Below are positions 1 to 9,311 of a stretch of 45,790 bases of DNA, one piece after another. The translations under genes were made by a program, and so were the position numbers. This DNA is from Planctomycetota bacterium (GTDB lineage Bacteria; Planctomycetota; UBA1135; GCA-002686595). Position 1 is the stretch's first letter. Every line of letters starts with the position of its first letter. The notes under the pieces are model-generated. The model had not been told where the DNA came from, did not search any database, and worked only from the letters and a program-made list of their open reading frames with translations. Where the stretch lies: contig JALWOP010000361.1 in the NCBI GenBank assembly GCA_027083445.1, forward strand, positions 1-45,790. The letters are read 5' to 3'.

Positions 1-3000
1 ATCCAGCACGTACTGACGATCGTCGACGATGATGCTGCGCCGGTCGTGAGCTTTGCGGCCGCTAGTCAGAGCCAGGGTGAAGGCGCGGGTGCGGTGGCAG
101 CCACGGTGCAGCTCGATGCCGTGTCGGGCTTGGACGTGACGGTGCCCTTCACCGTCAGTGGATCGGCCACGGTGCCGGACGACGCGACGGTGGCTTCCAG
201 CCCGCTCGTGATCCCGGCAGGGCAGCTCACGGCGACGATAGACGTGACCTTGGTCCAGGATCTGCTCGACGAGGCGGACGAGACCCTGGTGCTTGATCTG
301 GGTGCACCGACCAATGCGAGCCTCGGAACGACGATCCAGCATGTGCTGACGATCGTCGACGACGATGCGCCTCCGAGCGTCGCCTTCAACCTCGCCTCTC
401 AGGATGTGCCGGAAGTCGGCCCCCCGGCTTCCATAATCATCAGCCTCTCCACGGTTTCCGGACTCGATGTCACCGTGCCCTTCACCCTTTCGGGTAGCGC
501 CACCTTGGGCATCGACTACACCATCGACTCCTCGCCGGTGATCATCCCGGCCGGGCTGAGCTCCTACAACCTGGTTCTGACCCCGATCGATGATTCCATC
601 CACGAGATCGACGAGCTCGTCACCATCGACCTGGGGGCACCCACCAACGCTTCACTTGGGACACCCAGCAGTCACACCGCGACGATTCTGGATGATGACC
701 CCGAGCTGATCTCCGATGACTTCAATTCCTGCGGGGGCCTCCAGGCTCCCTGGGTATTCGTCGATCCCATCGGTGACGGGGGCATGAGCCTGAGCGGTGT
801 CGGGACGGCTGATGCTTGGCTCCACCTCACCGTTCCAGGCGGGAGTGACCACGAACCCTTCAACAGCGTTCTGCCCGCAAGGGTCGAGCAGCCGTTCGGG
901 GGAGGGGATAGCCAGTTCCGAGTGCGCTTCGACAACCTGCCTTCCCAGGCGACCCAGGAGCAGGGGCTGCTCGTCATCGAGGACAACCTGAGTTGGCTGC
1001 GCTTCGATCTCTATCACGACGGGACGCAGGTCAATGCCTTCGTGGCTAGTACTACGGGCGGCGTGACGACGACCCTGGCGAACTTGCCACTGAGCAGTCT
1101 CAGCGCACCCCTGGAACTGCGCCTGACCCGTAGCGCCGATGATTGGACTGCGGAGTGGTCCAACGATGGTCTGACTTGGACCCCGGTGGTGAGTTTCACG
1201 TTTGTCTTCTCGCCGGCGACGGTCGGCCTCTTCGCCGGCAACTCCGGTGGCACCGGCGCTCCTGCCCATGAAGCGCTCGTCGACTTCTTCGAGGCCGCAT
1301 CCGATCCCATAACCGTCGAAGATGGCTACTTCGCCGGTGCGGGCCCCTACACCCTGGACGTTTTCACGGCGGGTACAGGGGCCGGCAGCGTGGCCAAGAG
1401 CCCCGATCAACCCGACTACCTCTGTAGCGATGTGGTGACCCTGACAGCGACTCCCGCGGCCGGGTCCTACTTCGTCGGCTGGCAGGGTGACCTTTCGGGG
1501 AGCGCCAATCCGGCCACCATCACCATGTCCGGAGACAAGACGGTGACCGCGGTCTTCGATGCGGACGTCACTCCACCGGTAATCAGCAATGTCGTCGTGA
1601 CGACCTCGCCCACCGGCGCCGTCATCTCTTGGGACACCGACGAGCCGGCGGACAGCCGCGTAGACTACGGCCTCACCAGTGGTTATGGGAGTTTCGTCGA
1701 AGATCCGACCCTGGTCCTGACCCACTCGTTGGTCCTCACCGGCCTGACGGATGGGACGACCTACCATTACCAGATCTGCTCAACGGACGCGGGAGGCAAC
1801 CAGAGCTGCACCGCGGATGACGTTTTCACCACCCCCCTGGATTCGGGGTTGGTCTCCGACGACTTCAATCACTGCGCCGGGTTGACCGCGCCGTGGACCT
1901 ACCTCGACCCCCAAGACGGTTCCTATACCGTGACTGGAGTGGGGACGGCGGATGCCCGAATCAACCTGAGTGTCCCCGGAGGAGCGGACCACGACCCCTT
2001 TGGGGCCGCTCCCCTTCCGCCTCGAATCGCACAGCCGGTCTTGGACGTCGACTTCGAGTTCGAGGTCAAGTTCGAATCCACACTGGATCTCGCGACCCAA
2101 CTGCAGGGCGTTCTCATCGAGCAGGACGCGGTGAACTGGATCCGCTTCGATGCCTATGGGAACGGCAGCCAGGTGCGCGTTTTCGTGGGGGACACGGTCG
2201 CGGGGACCACGAGCACTCTCGCGGACTTGCCGATCACGGCCACAGCTCCGCTCTACCTGCGAGTTACCCGGGCCCTGGACGACTGGACCATGGCTTGGTC
2301 GGCGGATGACGTCACCTGGAATACGGTCCTGACCTTCACGCGCGTGATGGCCCCCATGCAGGTCTCGATCTACGGGGGGAACTCCGGAGGCGCCGCGGCT
2401 CCCGCGCACACGGCGGTGGTCGACTGGTTCCAGAATACCTCCGCTCCGCTTCAGGTGGAGGACGGCTATTTCTCGGGCGCAGGGCCCTACACCCTGACGG
2501 TGACGACACAGGGCAGCGGGTCGGTGAGCCTCTCTCCGGATCAGCCCGATTACCTTTGCACCGACACGGTCACATTGACCGCTACGGCGGATCCGGGCTG
2601 GCAGTTCGATCACTGGCAGGGGGATCTGGGTGGCTCGGTCAACCCCGAGCAGATCACCATGACCTCGGACCACTCGGTCACCGCCGTCTTCGTCCAGGAC
2701 GTTACCCCTCCGCTCATCAGCAACCTGCAGGTCGTGACCACCCAAACGACGGCGACCGTGACGTGGGACACCGATGAGCCGGCAACCAGCCGAGTCGAGT
2801 ACGGACTGACGGCGGGCTATGGCTCTTTCCAGGAGGATTTGGCGCTCGTTACCTCCCACAGCCTGGTGCTGACGGGCCTGGCACCCGGGACCCTCTATCA
2901 CTTCCGGGCATGCTCGACCGATGGGGCGAACAACCAGTCCTGCACCAGCGATGCCACCTTCACCACCCAAAGCCCGTGGGGCTTCGTCTCGGACGACTTC

Positions 3001-6000
3001 AACCACTGCTCGGGCCTATCGGCGGACTGGACCTTCGTCGATCCCCAGGCGGACTCCAGCGTATCCATCGTGGGCGTGGGGACTGCTGATGCCTGGTTGC
3101 AGATCCAAGTACCTGGTGGGGTGCAACACGAGGCCTACGACACGATTGCTGCTCCGCACGTCAAGCAGAGCGTTGCCGACACCGACTTCCAACTCGAGGT
3201 CAAGTGCGAGACCGTTCCCGGCGCCGCTTACCAGATTCAAGGCGTGCTCGTCATGCAGAATGCGAGCGAGTGGCTGCGCTTCGATACCTACCACGATGGC
3301 AACACCGTGCGCCTCTATGCGGGAGCTACCGTCGCGGGCAGCACCAGTACGCTCAGCGATGTCAGCATTGGGAACATCACTGCACCGCTGTGGCTACGGG
3401 TGACCCGGAGTGGGGACCTCTGGACCTTCGAGTACTCCCTGGACGGACTCGGTTGGGTGGCCACCCTCTCCAATGTGACTCATGTCCTCAGCGTGGGGGA
3501 GGTGGCGCTCTACGCCGGCAACTCCCCGGGGAGTGCATCCCCTGCCTACGTAGCGAGCTTTGATTACGCCTTTGACACCGCTGCACCGGTCTCGCCCGAG
3601 GACGGCGCCTTCACCGGGAGTGGTCCTTTCACGCTGTCGAGCGGCGTCGATCCCACGGGTTCTGGAACAGTGGTTCGCAATCCGGATCAAGCGACCTACT
3701 CCTGCAGTGACATCGTCGAGCTTACGGCCACACCGAGTCCAGGATATCGCTTCGATTACTGGTCGGGCGATCTCACCGGATCGACCAATCCGCAGACCCT
3801 GGCGATGACTGCCGACCGCACGGTCACGGCACACTTTGTCATCGACCTGGATCCGCCGGTCATCTCGAACGTGCAGGTCAGTCCAGGGCCGACCTATGCC
3901 ACGGTGACCTGGACGACCGACGAGCCGGCGGACTCGACGGTGGACTATGGGCTTACGAGCGGCTATGGATTGAGTAGCACCGATTCTGCCCTCGTCACAT
4001 CCCACGTGATGCAACTCACGGGGCTTTCACCCAGTACGACCTACCACTTCCAGGTCTGTTCGACGGATCTCTCAGGGAATGGGGCCTGTGATGGGGATTA
4101 CACCTTCTCCACGACGCTGAGCGGCGGCACCATCTCCGACGACTTCAACCATCCCAACATCGATCTGGGGCTGTGGACCTATACGGATCCCCTTGGGGTG
4201 GCACAGGCCCCGCGCATCCTGGGAGCCTGTACGAACGATGCCCTGCTCGAACTGCGCGTGCCCGCGGGAACCGAGTACGTCGGCTGGATACAGAACAACA
4301 GTCTGCGCTTGACGCAACCCATCGCCGACGCCGATTTCGAGCTGGAAGCCAAGCTCGAGACCGATTTCACCAGCCAATACCAGTCGGCGGGAATCCTGGT
4401 CGAAGAGGACGCTGACACCTGGCTGCGCTTCAGCTTCCAGCACACGGGAACGGAATTGCGCATCATGTGCGCGAGTTTCGATCTGGGCGCTGCAAGCAAC
4501 TTCCAGACGACCACGATTCAGAGCGGTAGCTGGGTGGGGCAGCCTCTCTGGATGCGTGTGCAGCGGGTCGGAGATCAGTGGACCCAGTCCTACAGCCTGG
4601 ATGGAACGACCTGGTTCACCAACGGACCGGCCTTCACGTTTGTCTGCGTCCCGACGGCGGCGGGGGTGATGGCGGGCAATGAACAGCCTGAAAACAACGC
4701 TGTTCTGGCGCGTTTCGACTACCTCTTCAACGTCACCTCGCCCATCAGCCCGGAGGACTTCGGTTGTCCGACCGATACGACGCCGCCCCTGCAGGTCGTC
4801 GGTGGGCGGCCGGCGAGTGATACCTCGATACGGGTCGATTGGTCGACGGATGAGTTGACCACGAGTACCGTCCAGTGGGGCAGCAGTGCGGGGGTCTACG
4901 ACCAGGGGCCGATCAACGGTAACCCCCAGGTCTACTCCGACTTCGTCATCGTGCCCGGGCTCCTGCCGAGCACGACCTACCACTTCCAGATCACCTCGAC
5001 CGATGCGAGTGGAAACGTCAGCGTCTCTCCGGATCTGGCGCTCTCGACCGGTCCTCCCGGCTTCGACGGGTTGCCCGATTTCGAGTTCTGGTACGGAACG
5101 ACAGACGTCAACGGGGATCCCGTACTGCGTTTCGGCCACCTGGGTGACGCGCAGACCTGGTGCAACATTCCCGGCCGAGTGACAGATGATTTCGGTGCGG
5201 TCGTCTCCCTCACCTACACCCTGGACAACGGTTCTCAAATCCTGGGTCCCTTCCCCTTGACGGTCGAAGGCGCCGGTGGGGTGGATGTCTTCCGCCTGGT
5301 CGATGCGGGAGACTTCAACGTGGAACTCGCCCACACGGACCTCGCCGGCGGGATGAATGAGGTGACCCTGACCGCTACGGATGACGACGGCAACGTCGTG
5401 CAGCAGACCGTCTGGGTCGACTACACCGCCGGCAATACCTGGCCGCTGCCTTACAGCGTGGACTGGAGTACCGTGACCGACCTGCAGGACGCGGCGCAGT
5501 TCGTGGATGGATGGTTTGAGATCGACTCCAGCAGCGGCACGCCCATGCTCCGAAACATTCGGGCGGGGGCTCCGGTCTATGGCTACGATCGACTCTTCGC
5601 CGTGGGGGATGAGACCTGGACGAACTACGAATTCCTGTTTGATTTCCAGGTGCACTCCCTGAACCCCGCCGGCTTCACGCCGGGCAGCAATTCCCATGCG
5701 TTCGGCGTGATCATGCGCTGGACGGGTCACAACGGTGGCGTGCAGCAACCCCAGGAGGACTTCTTCCCCCTGGGCGGGTTGATGGCCTATCGGTGGTACA
5801 GCCCATCGGACGAGCACTGGAACGCCTATAGCACCAATTACACACCCAACGTCGAGTTGCCGCCCTTCTTCATGCCCGTGAACGAAGGTACGCATTACCT
5901 CCTACGGGGTCAGGTCCAGGATCAGCCCGGCGGGGACACACGTTACCGCATTCGACTCTGGGAGAATGGCGCGCCGGAACCTTCGAATTGGTTCTTCGAA

Positions 6001-6099
6001 ATGACCGTTCCGGCGGGCGGACAGCCGAGCGGTTCACTCTTGTTCATCGTTCACGATGTGGACGCCAGCATCGGGAACATCTCCGTAACACCGCTCTAG
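1..6099 (+). CDS. Giant modular secreted protein (Calx-beta, DUF1349-like, InlB-type and FN3-like repeats), 5' end outside window
   Basis: The frame is open from the first base, so the start lies upstream; 2032 residues are visible and the gene stops at TAG 6097-6099. Residues 1-12 are the tail of one Calx-beta repeat (IQHVLTIVDDDA), and two full Calx-beta repeats follow to about residue 233. Then comes a module of about 380 residues: a concanavalin/DUF1349-like domain (about 237-434), an InlB B-like repeat (about 462-521) and an FN3-like domain (about 525-616). The module recurs from residues 618, 996 and 1377; the fourth copy lacks the InlB part. After a last FN3-like domain (about 1592-1683) comes a unique C-terminal region that looks like a beta-sandwich. 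I see no C-terminal sorting tag or membrane segment. Such domains bind carbohydrate or calcium in other secreted proteins, so a surface or matrix adhesin role is inferred. The GT2 gene follows after 1 base. Confidence 0.9.
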   Translation: MQHVLTIVDDDAAPVVSFAAASQSQGEGAGAVAATVQLDAVSGLDVTVPFTVSGSATVPDDATVASSPLVIPAGQLTATIDVTLVQDLLDEADETLVLDLGAPTNASLGTTIQHVLTIVDDDAPPSVAFNLASQDVPEVGPPASIIISLSTVSGLDVTVPFTLSGSATLGIDYTIDSSPVIIPAGLSSYNLVLTPIDDSIHEIDELVTIDLGAPTNASLGTPSSHTATILDDDPELISDDFNSCGGLQAPWVFVDPIGDGGMSLSGVGTADAWLHLTVPGGSDHEPFNSVLPARVEQPFGGGDSQFRVRFDNLPSQATQEQGLLVIEDNLSWLRFDLYHDGTQVNAFVASTTGGVTTTLANLPLSSLSAPLELRLTRSADDWTAEWSNDGLTWTPVVSFTFVFSPATVGLFAGNSGGTGAPAHEALVDFFEAASDPITVEDGYFAGAGPYTLDVFTAGTGAGSVAKSPDQPDYLCSDVVTLTATPAAGSYFVGWQGDLSGSANPATITMSGDKTVTAVFDADVTPPVISNVVVTTSPTGAVISWDTDEPADSRVDYGLTSGYGSFVEDPTLVLTHSLVLTGLTDGTTYHYQICSTDAGGNQSCTADDVFTTPLDSGLVSDDFNHCAGLTAPWTYLDPQDGSYTVTGVGTADARINLSVPGGADHDPFGAAPLPPRIAQPVLDVDFEFEVKFESTLDLATQLQGVLIEQDAVNWIRFDAYGNGSQVRVFVGDTVAGTTSTLADLPITATAPLYLRVTRALDDWTMAWSADDVTWNTVLTFTRVMAPMQVSIYGGNSGGAAAPAHTAVVDWFQNTSAPLQVEDGYFSGAGPYTLTVTTQGSGSVSLSPDQPDYLCTDTVTLTATADPGWQFDHWQGDLGGSVNPEQITMTSDHSVTAVFVQDVTPPLISNLQVVTTQTTATVTWDTDEPATSRVEYGLTAGYGSFQEDLALVTSHSLVLTGLAPGTLYHFRACSTDGANNQSCTSDATFTTQSPWGFVSDDFNHCSGLSADWTFVDPQADSSVSIVGVGTADAWLQIQVPGGVQHEAYDTIAAPHVKQSVADTDFQLEVKCETVPGAAYQIQGVLVMQNASEWLRFDTYHDGNTVRLYAGATVAGSTSTLSDVSIGNITAPLWLRVTRSGDLWTFEYSLDGLGWVATLSNVTHVLSVGEVALYAGNSPGSASPAYVASFDYAFDTAAPVSPEDGAFTGSGPFTLSSGVDPTGSGTVVRNPDQATYSCSDIVELTATPSPGYRFDYWSGDLTGSTNPQTLAMTADRTVTAHFVIDLDPPVISNVQVSPGPTYATVTWTTDEPADSTVDYGLTSGYGLSSTDSALVTSHVMQLTGLSPSTTYHFQVCSTDLSGNGACDGDYTFSTTLSGGTISDDFNHPNIDLGLWTYTDPLGVAQAPRILGACTNDALLELRVPAGTEYVGWIQNNSLRLTQPIADADFELEAKLETDFTSQYQSAGILVEEDADTWLRFSFQHTGTELRIMCASFDLGAASNFQTTTIQSGSWVGQPLWMRVQRVGDQWTQSYSLDGTTWFTNGPAFTFVCVPTAAGVMAGNEQPENNAVLARFDYLFNVTSPISPEDFGCPTDTTPPLQVVGGRPASDTSIRVDWSTDELTTSTVQWGSSAGVYDQGPINGNPQVYSDFVIVPGLLPSTTYHFQITSTDASGNVSVSPDLALSTGPPGFDGLPDFEFWYGTTDVNGDPVLRFGHLGDAQTWCNIPGRVTDDFGAVVSLTYTLDNGSQILGPFPLTVEGAGGVDVFRLVDAGDFNVELAHTDLAGGMNEVTLTATDDDGNVVQQTVWVDYTAGNTWPLPYSVDWSTVTDLQDAAQFVDGWFEIDSSSGTPMLRNIRAGAPVYGYDRLFAVGDETWTNYEFLFDFQVHSLNPAGFTPGSNSHAFGVIMRWTGHNGGVQQPQEDFFPLGGLMAYRWYSPSDEHWNAYSTNYTPNVELPPFFMPVNEGTHYLLRGQVQDQPGGDTRYRIRLWENGAPEPSNWFFEMTVPAGGQPSGSLLFIVHDVDASIGNISVTPL
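706..4740 (+). repeat. Four tandem intragenic repeats of about 1.14 kb
   Basis: The sequence encoding (V/I)SDDFN recurs at about 711, 1852, 2988 and 4131, giving periods of 1141, 1136 and 1143 bases. Each unit encodes a DUF1349-like domain; the first three continue into an InlB-like and an FN3-like domain. Copies are clearly related in protein but diverged in DNA, so the duplication is old or under diversifying change. The fourth copy is shortened. Confidence 0.85.
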
Positions 6100-6100
6100 C

Positions 6101-6970
6101 GTGACTCGTCGACCGCTCGTCAGCATCGGAATGCCCGTTTTCAACGGGGAGCGTTTCCTGAGGGATGCGCTCGAGTCGAACTTGGCTCAGACGGTCGAGG
6201 ATCTCGAACTGGTCGTCTGTGACAATGCCTCGACCGACAGCACCCCGCAGATCCTTGCCGAGGTGGCTGCCGGCGACAGCCGGGTGCGCGTGGTGCGCAG
6301 TGAGACCAACAGGGGAGCGGCTGCAAACTACAACCGTACGGTGGAGCTGGCCCGGGGCCGCTTTTTCCGTTGGACGACCCACGACGACCTCGTTGCTCCG
6401 ACCCACCTGGAACGCTTGCTGGCGGCCTTCGAAGAGGGACCGCCGTCGATGGTACTCGCCTATCCCAAGACGGCGATCATCGATTCGAACGGTCAGATCG
6501 TGGGCAACTACGAGGATCGAGCGCAGACGCTGGGGGCCCCGCATGAGAGGCTGCGGACCCTCTTGCGCAACCTCTCCCTGTGCAATCCCGTGCTGGGCTT
6601 GACGCCCCTCGAGACCATCCGGCGGACACGGCTGATCGGCCCCTATCGCTCCTCGGACAAGGTCTTTCTCTACGAGATGGCTCTGATGGGAGAGATCATC
6701 GAGGTGCCCGAGCGACTCTTCTTCAGACGTCGCGATCAGAGTCTCGCTTCACCCTCGAATCTTTCGGCGGCGGAGCAGAGTGCCTGGTTCGACCCCTCGG
6801 GAGGGGACGGGAGCTACCGCTGGACGCTGGTGCGACAGGGGTTCGAGGCGGTCCACCGGGCCCCGCTTTCCTTTGCCGAGCGGCAGCGTTGTCGCCTGAC
6901 CATGGCCCGTGAAGCGCTGCGTTGGCGGCGGCAACTCTGGGCCGAGTGGCGTGGGAGTCGGTCGGCATGA
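6101..6970 (+). CDS. GT2 family glycosyltransferase
   Basis: This 289-residue protein opens with a typical GT-A fold N-terminus (LVSIGMPVFNGERFL, then VVCDNASTDSTPQIL). HDD at about residues 94-96 sits at the DXD position that binds the metal and nucleotide-sugar. It would add one sugar to a lipid-linked saccharide on the cytoplasmic face of the membrane; donor and acceptor cannot be read from sequence. The GTG start lies 1 base after the stop of the giant protein, and the stop overlaps the next gene's start as ATGA, so translation is probably coupled to the flippase. No membrane segment is visible. Confidence 0.88.
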   Translation: MTRRPLVSIGMPVFNGERFLRDALESNLAQTVEDLELVVCDNASTDSTPQILAEVAAGDSRVRVVRSETNRGAAANYNRTVELARGRFFRWTTHDDLVAPTHLERLLAAFEEGPPSMVLAYPKTAIIDSNGQIVGNYEDRAQTLGAPHERLRTLLRNLSLCNPVLGLTPLETIRRTRLIGPYRSSDKVFLYEMALMGEIIEVPERLFFRRRDQSLASPSNLSAAEQSAWFDPSGGDGSYRWTLVRQGFEAVHRAPLSFAERQRCRLTMAREALRWRRQLWAEWRGSRSA

Positions 6971-8430
6971 GCAAGGTCCATTTCGGGGTCAAGACCCTCG
7001 GCCTCTCCCTGGCGCTCTCCCGGATCCTGCGGCTCCTGACGACCGTCGTCCTGGCACGGCTGATCGCCAAGGAGGATTTCGGCCTAGTCACCATGGCCAC
7101 GGCGGCGATCTATGCGCTCTCCGCCTTCCGGGAGGTGGGGTTCAGCCAGGCGCTGATCCACCGCGACGATCGGGGCGAGGAGGATCTGGCCCGTGCGGCG
7201 GACACGACCTTCTGGCTGCTCCTCGGCGCCAACAGCCTGCTCTTCGCCATCGGCTGGGTCTTGACACCTTACCTGGCGGCGGAGTTCGACAACCTCGAGG
7301 GTCTCGAGGGGGTGCTGCGAGCGATGCTGGCCGTCTACTTGATCGAGGGCATCTCGACCACTCCGGCGGCCCTCCTGCAGCGGCGGCTCGAGTTCGGAGT
7401 CATCTCGACTTCCGAGGTGCTGGGAACGGTTCTTTACGCCGTGCTCGCGATCGGGTTGGCGCTCTTGGGTTTTGGGGTCTGGGGACTCGTGCTTGGCCAG
7501 CTCCTCTCGCGTGCGCTCCAGGGGGTCTGGCTCTTGCGCGTCTCAGGTTGGCGCCCACGGCTGCGCTTCCATGGTCACACGGCGCGCGAGCTGTTCGACT
7601 ACGGCAAGTGGCTCTGGGCCAGCGCCGGCTTGCAGGTCATCAGTCGCTCGGCGGACAAGCTCGTCATGGGGAAGATCGCCGGTGGGGGCACCCTCGGCTC
7701 CTACGGCATCGCCTTCAACCTCTGCACGGCACCGGCCAAGCCGACGAGCAACGTCATCAACCGCCTCGCCTTCCCCGCACTGAGCCGCATGCGCGACGAT
7801 CAGGGTGCACTGGGAGATGCCTATCGCCGGGCCCTGGCCATGATTGCCCTGGTCGCCCTTCCCGCCGCAACCGGTTTGGCGGTGGTAGCGGACGAGTTCA
7901 TCGTTACGGTCTACGGGCGTGCCTGGCAGGACATGGTCCCGCTGGTACGGATCCTGGCCTTCTATGGACTTGCGCTGACCGTGGGGACGATTGCCGGTCC
8001 GGTGCTGCTCGCCCTGGGAAGGCCCAAGGTCGTCACCGTAGTCGGTGCCGGCCGCCAGGTGCTGCTCCTGGGCTTGCTCCTCAGCATCGGCCGACAGGGC
8101 CCCCAGGCCGTGGCTTGGGCGGTGCTGCTGCCTGCCCTGGGGTCGATGACGGTCGGTCACTGGGCCGCCTGTCGCGCGGCGGGTTGTCCCCTCTTGGAGG
8201 TCCTCGAACCGATCCTGCGGGCCGGTGCGTCGACCGCGGTGATGGCAGCGGGGGTCCTCTTGGTGGAGGGCGGAATGGACGCCTTCCACCCTGCCGTGCG
8301 GTTGGCGGGGTGCGTCACCACCGGAGTGGCCCTCTACCTGGGCGCCAGCCTGCTTCTGAATCGAGAGACGACCCTCGACCTGTTTGCCCATGCCCGCAGC
8401 GTCATGCGCGCCAAGGGACGACTCGCCTAG
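6967..8430 (+). CDS. Lipopolysaccharide/exopolysaccharide flippase (Wzx-like, MVF superfamily)
   Basis: This 487-residue polytopic protein starts with SKVHFGVKTLGLSLALSR and has a long series of hydrophobic helices (about 12-14), as in the oligosaccharide flippase family that moves undecaprenyl-linked repeat units across the inner membrane. Its length fits the family. An in-frame start 45 bases upstream is possible, but ATG 6967 gives the ATGA overlap with the GT2 gene and begins just before the conserved N-terminus. A hairpin fills the 20-base gap to the convergent HNH gene. The substrate is probably the polymer built by the enzymes at 15-29 kb (inference). Confidence 0.88.
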   Translation: MSKVHFGVKTLGLSLALSRILRLLTTVVLARLIAKEDFGLVTMATAAIYALSAFREVGFSQALIHRDDRGEEDLARAADTTFWLLLGANSLLFAIGWVLTPYLAAEFDNLEGLEGVLRAMLAVYLIEGISTTPAALLQRRLEFGVISTSEVLGTVLYAVLAIGLALLGFGVWGLVLGQLLSRALQGVWLLRVSGWRPRLRFHGHTARELFDYGKWLWASAGLQVISRSADKLVMGKIAGGGTLGSYGIAFNLCTAPAKPTSNVINRLAFPALSRMRDDQGALGDAYRRALAMIALVALPAATGLAVVADEFIVTVYGRAWQDMVPLVRILAFYGLALTVGTIAGPVLLALGRPKVVTVVGAGRQVLLLGLLLSIGRQGPQAVAWAVLLPALGSMTVGHWAACRAAGCPLLEVLEPILRAGASTAVMAAGVLLVEGGMDAFHPAVRLAGCVTTGVALYLGASLLLNRETTLDLFAHARSVMRAKGRLA

Positions 8431-8449
8431 CCGATCGCAAGCGGATCGG
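8431..8449. terminator. Hairpin in the gap between convergent genes
   Basis: CCGATC at 8431-8436 pairs with GATCGG at 8444-8449 across a 7-base loop. It occupies almost the whole gap between the flippase and HNH stop codons. There is no T-tract on either side, so a bidirectional terminator role is only a suggestion. Confidence 0.35.
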
Positions 8450-8450
8450 A

Positions 8451-9050
8451 TCAGGGCTCCAGGGGGACTTCCCAGTAGCGTTCGGAGACGAAACGGCGCC
8501 AGCTCTGGCGGACTCGAGCAATGGGGACCTCCATGATGGGGGTCCAGTGTGGGGCGACCGGCGGGCGCAGGAGCTGCATGCCGACCTCATGGGGCAGGCG
8601 AGCGGCCTTCTTGCTGTTGCAGCGGACGCAGGCCAGGACGCAGTTCTCCCAGGTGCTGCGGCCTCCACGGCAGCGGGGGACGATGTGATCGATCGAGAGC
8701 TCGCTGGTCCCAGGGCGTGCGCCGCAGTACTGGCAGGTGTTGTGATCGCGCTTGTAGAGATTGCGCCGGGAGAAGGTCGCCTTCTGGGCCGGCATGCCCG
8801 CGTAGCGGGTCAGGACGATGACTTCGGGGACGCGAATCTTGAAGGTGACCGTACGGATGGTGGGCTCGCCCGGGGGCACCCCAAGGTCGGCCCAGGAGTC
8901 GAAGCCATGGACCTCGTAGGTCTCGGGGCGGATCACCTTTGCGGCCCCCGTGTAGACCAAGCCAATCGCCTTGCGCACCGTGGTGGTCGCGATAGCGGAC
9001 CACCCTCGGTTGAGCACGAGTGTTGGTTGGCTCAGGGTACCGGTCGTCAT
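8451..9050 (-). CDS. HNH endonuclease family protein
   Basis: The protein has 199 residues. The HNH domain is complete: C106-x2-C109, then the catalytic pair D121-H122 in LSIDHIVPRCRGG, N136, and C141-x2-C144 followed by NSKKA. The two CxxC pairs would hold a structural zinc. The N-terminal half (about 1-95, starting TLVLNRGWSAI) is typical of stand-alone bacterial HNH proteins of about 170-200 residues, whose cellular role is mostly unknown. I see no restriction-modification or mobile-element partner, so this looks like a chromosomal housekeeping-type HNH gene. ATG 9050 has no clear ribosome binding site. Confidence 0.85.
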   Translation of the reverse strand: MTTGTLSQPTLVLNRGWSAIATTTVRKAIGLVYTGAAKVIRPETYEVHGFDSWADLGVPPGEPTIRTVTFKIRVPEVIVLTRYAGMPAQKATFSRRNLYKRDHNTCQYCGARPGTSELSIDHIVPRCRGGRSTWENCVLACVRCNSKKAARLPHEVGMQLLRPPVAPHWTPIMEVPIARVRQSWRRFVSERYWEVPLEP

Positions 9051-9073
9051 GGGGCACGCATTGTCCAGAACTC

Positions 9074-9092
9074 AGCGACGGGCTCCGTCGCT
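9074..9092. promoter_or_regulatory. Perfect 8-bp inverted repeat in the leader of the HNH gene
   Basis: AGCGACGG (9074-9081) and CCGTCGCT (9085-9092) form a perfect stem with a 3-base loop, 24 bases upstream of the HNH start. It could be an operator or a stem in the mRNA leader. The rest of 9093-9311 holds nothing I recognise. Confidence 0.35.
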
Positions 9093-9311
9093 TGCCCTGT
9101 GCATAAGACCCAGGAAGACGAATCCCATCCCTAGTATCGGTTCCAGTGCGCTCCAGGCAAGGGTCCATCGCGCTCCTCTGCTGGAGGTTTTCCCTGGGAG
9201 GGAGACGGGGCAGGCACGGCTCCCGGCATGGGACATGCCCCCCGGTGGAGCGCGTCTCCAGCGTTTCGGCTGGACGGCGGCTCACCGGAGGGCCGAGGGG
9301 CCGGCGCTGGA

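Noticed and set aside
652-5895. Long minus-strand open frames opposite the giant protein (for example 652-1767, 1780-3006, 4072-5895)
   Set aside because: Their translations are Arg/Gly/His-rich without family resemblance, and they recur at the same place in each repeat. They are by-products of GC-rich codon usage in the plus-strand gene.
9051-9311. Possible tRNA or small RNA between the HNH gene and the decayed ORF
   Set aside because: Apart from the 9074-9092 stem there is no cloverleaf, no TTC-loop consensus and no CCA end.
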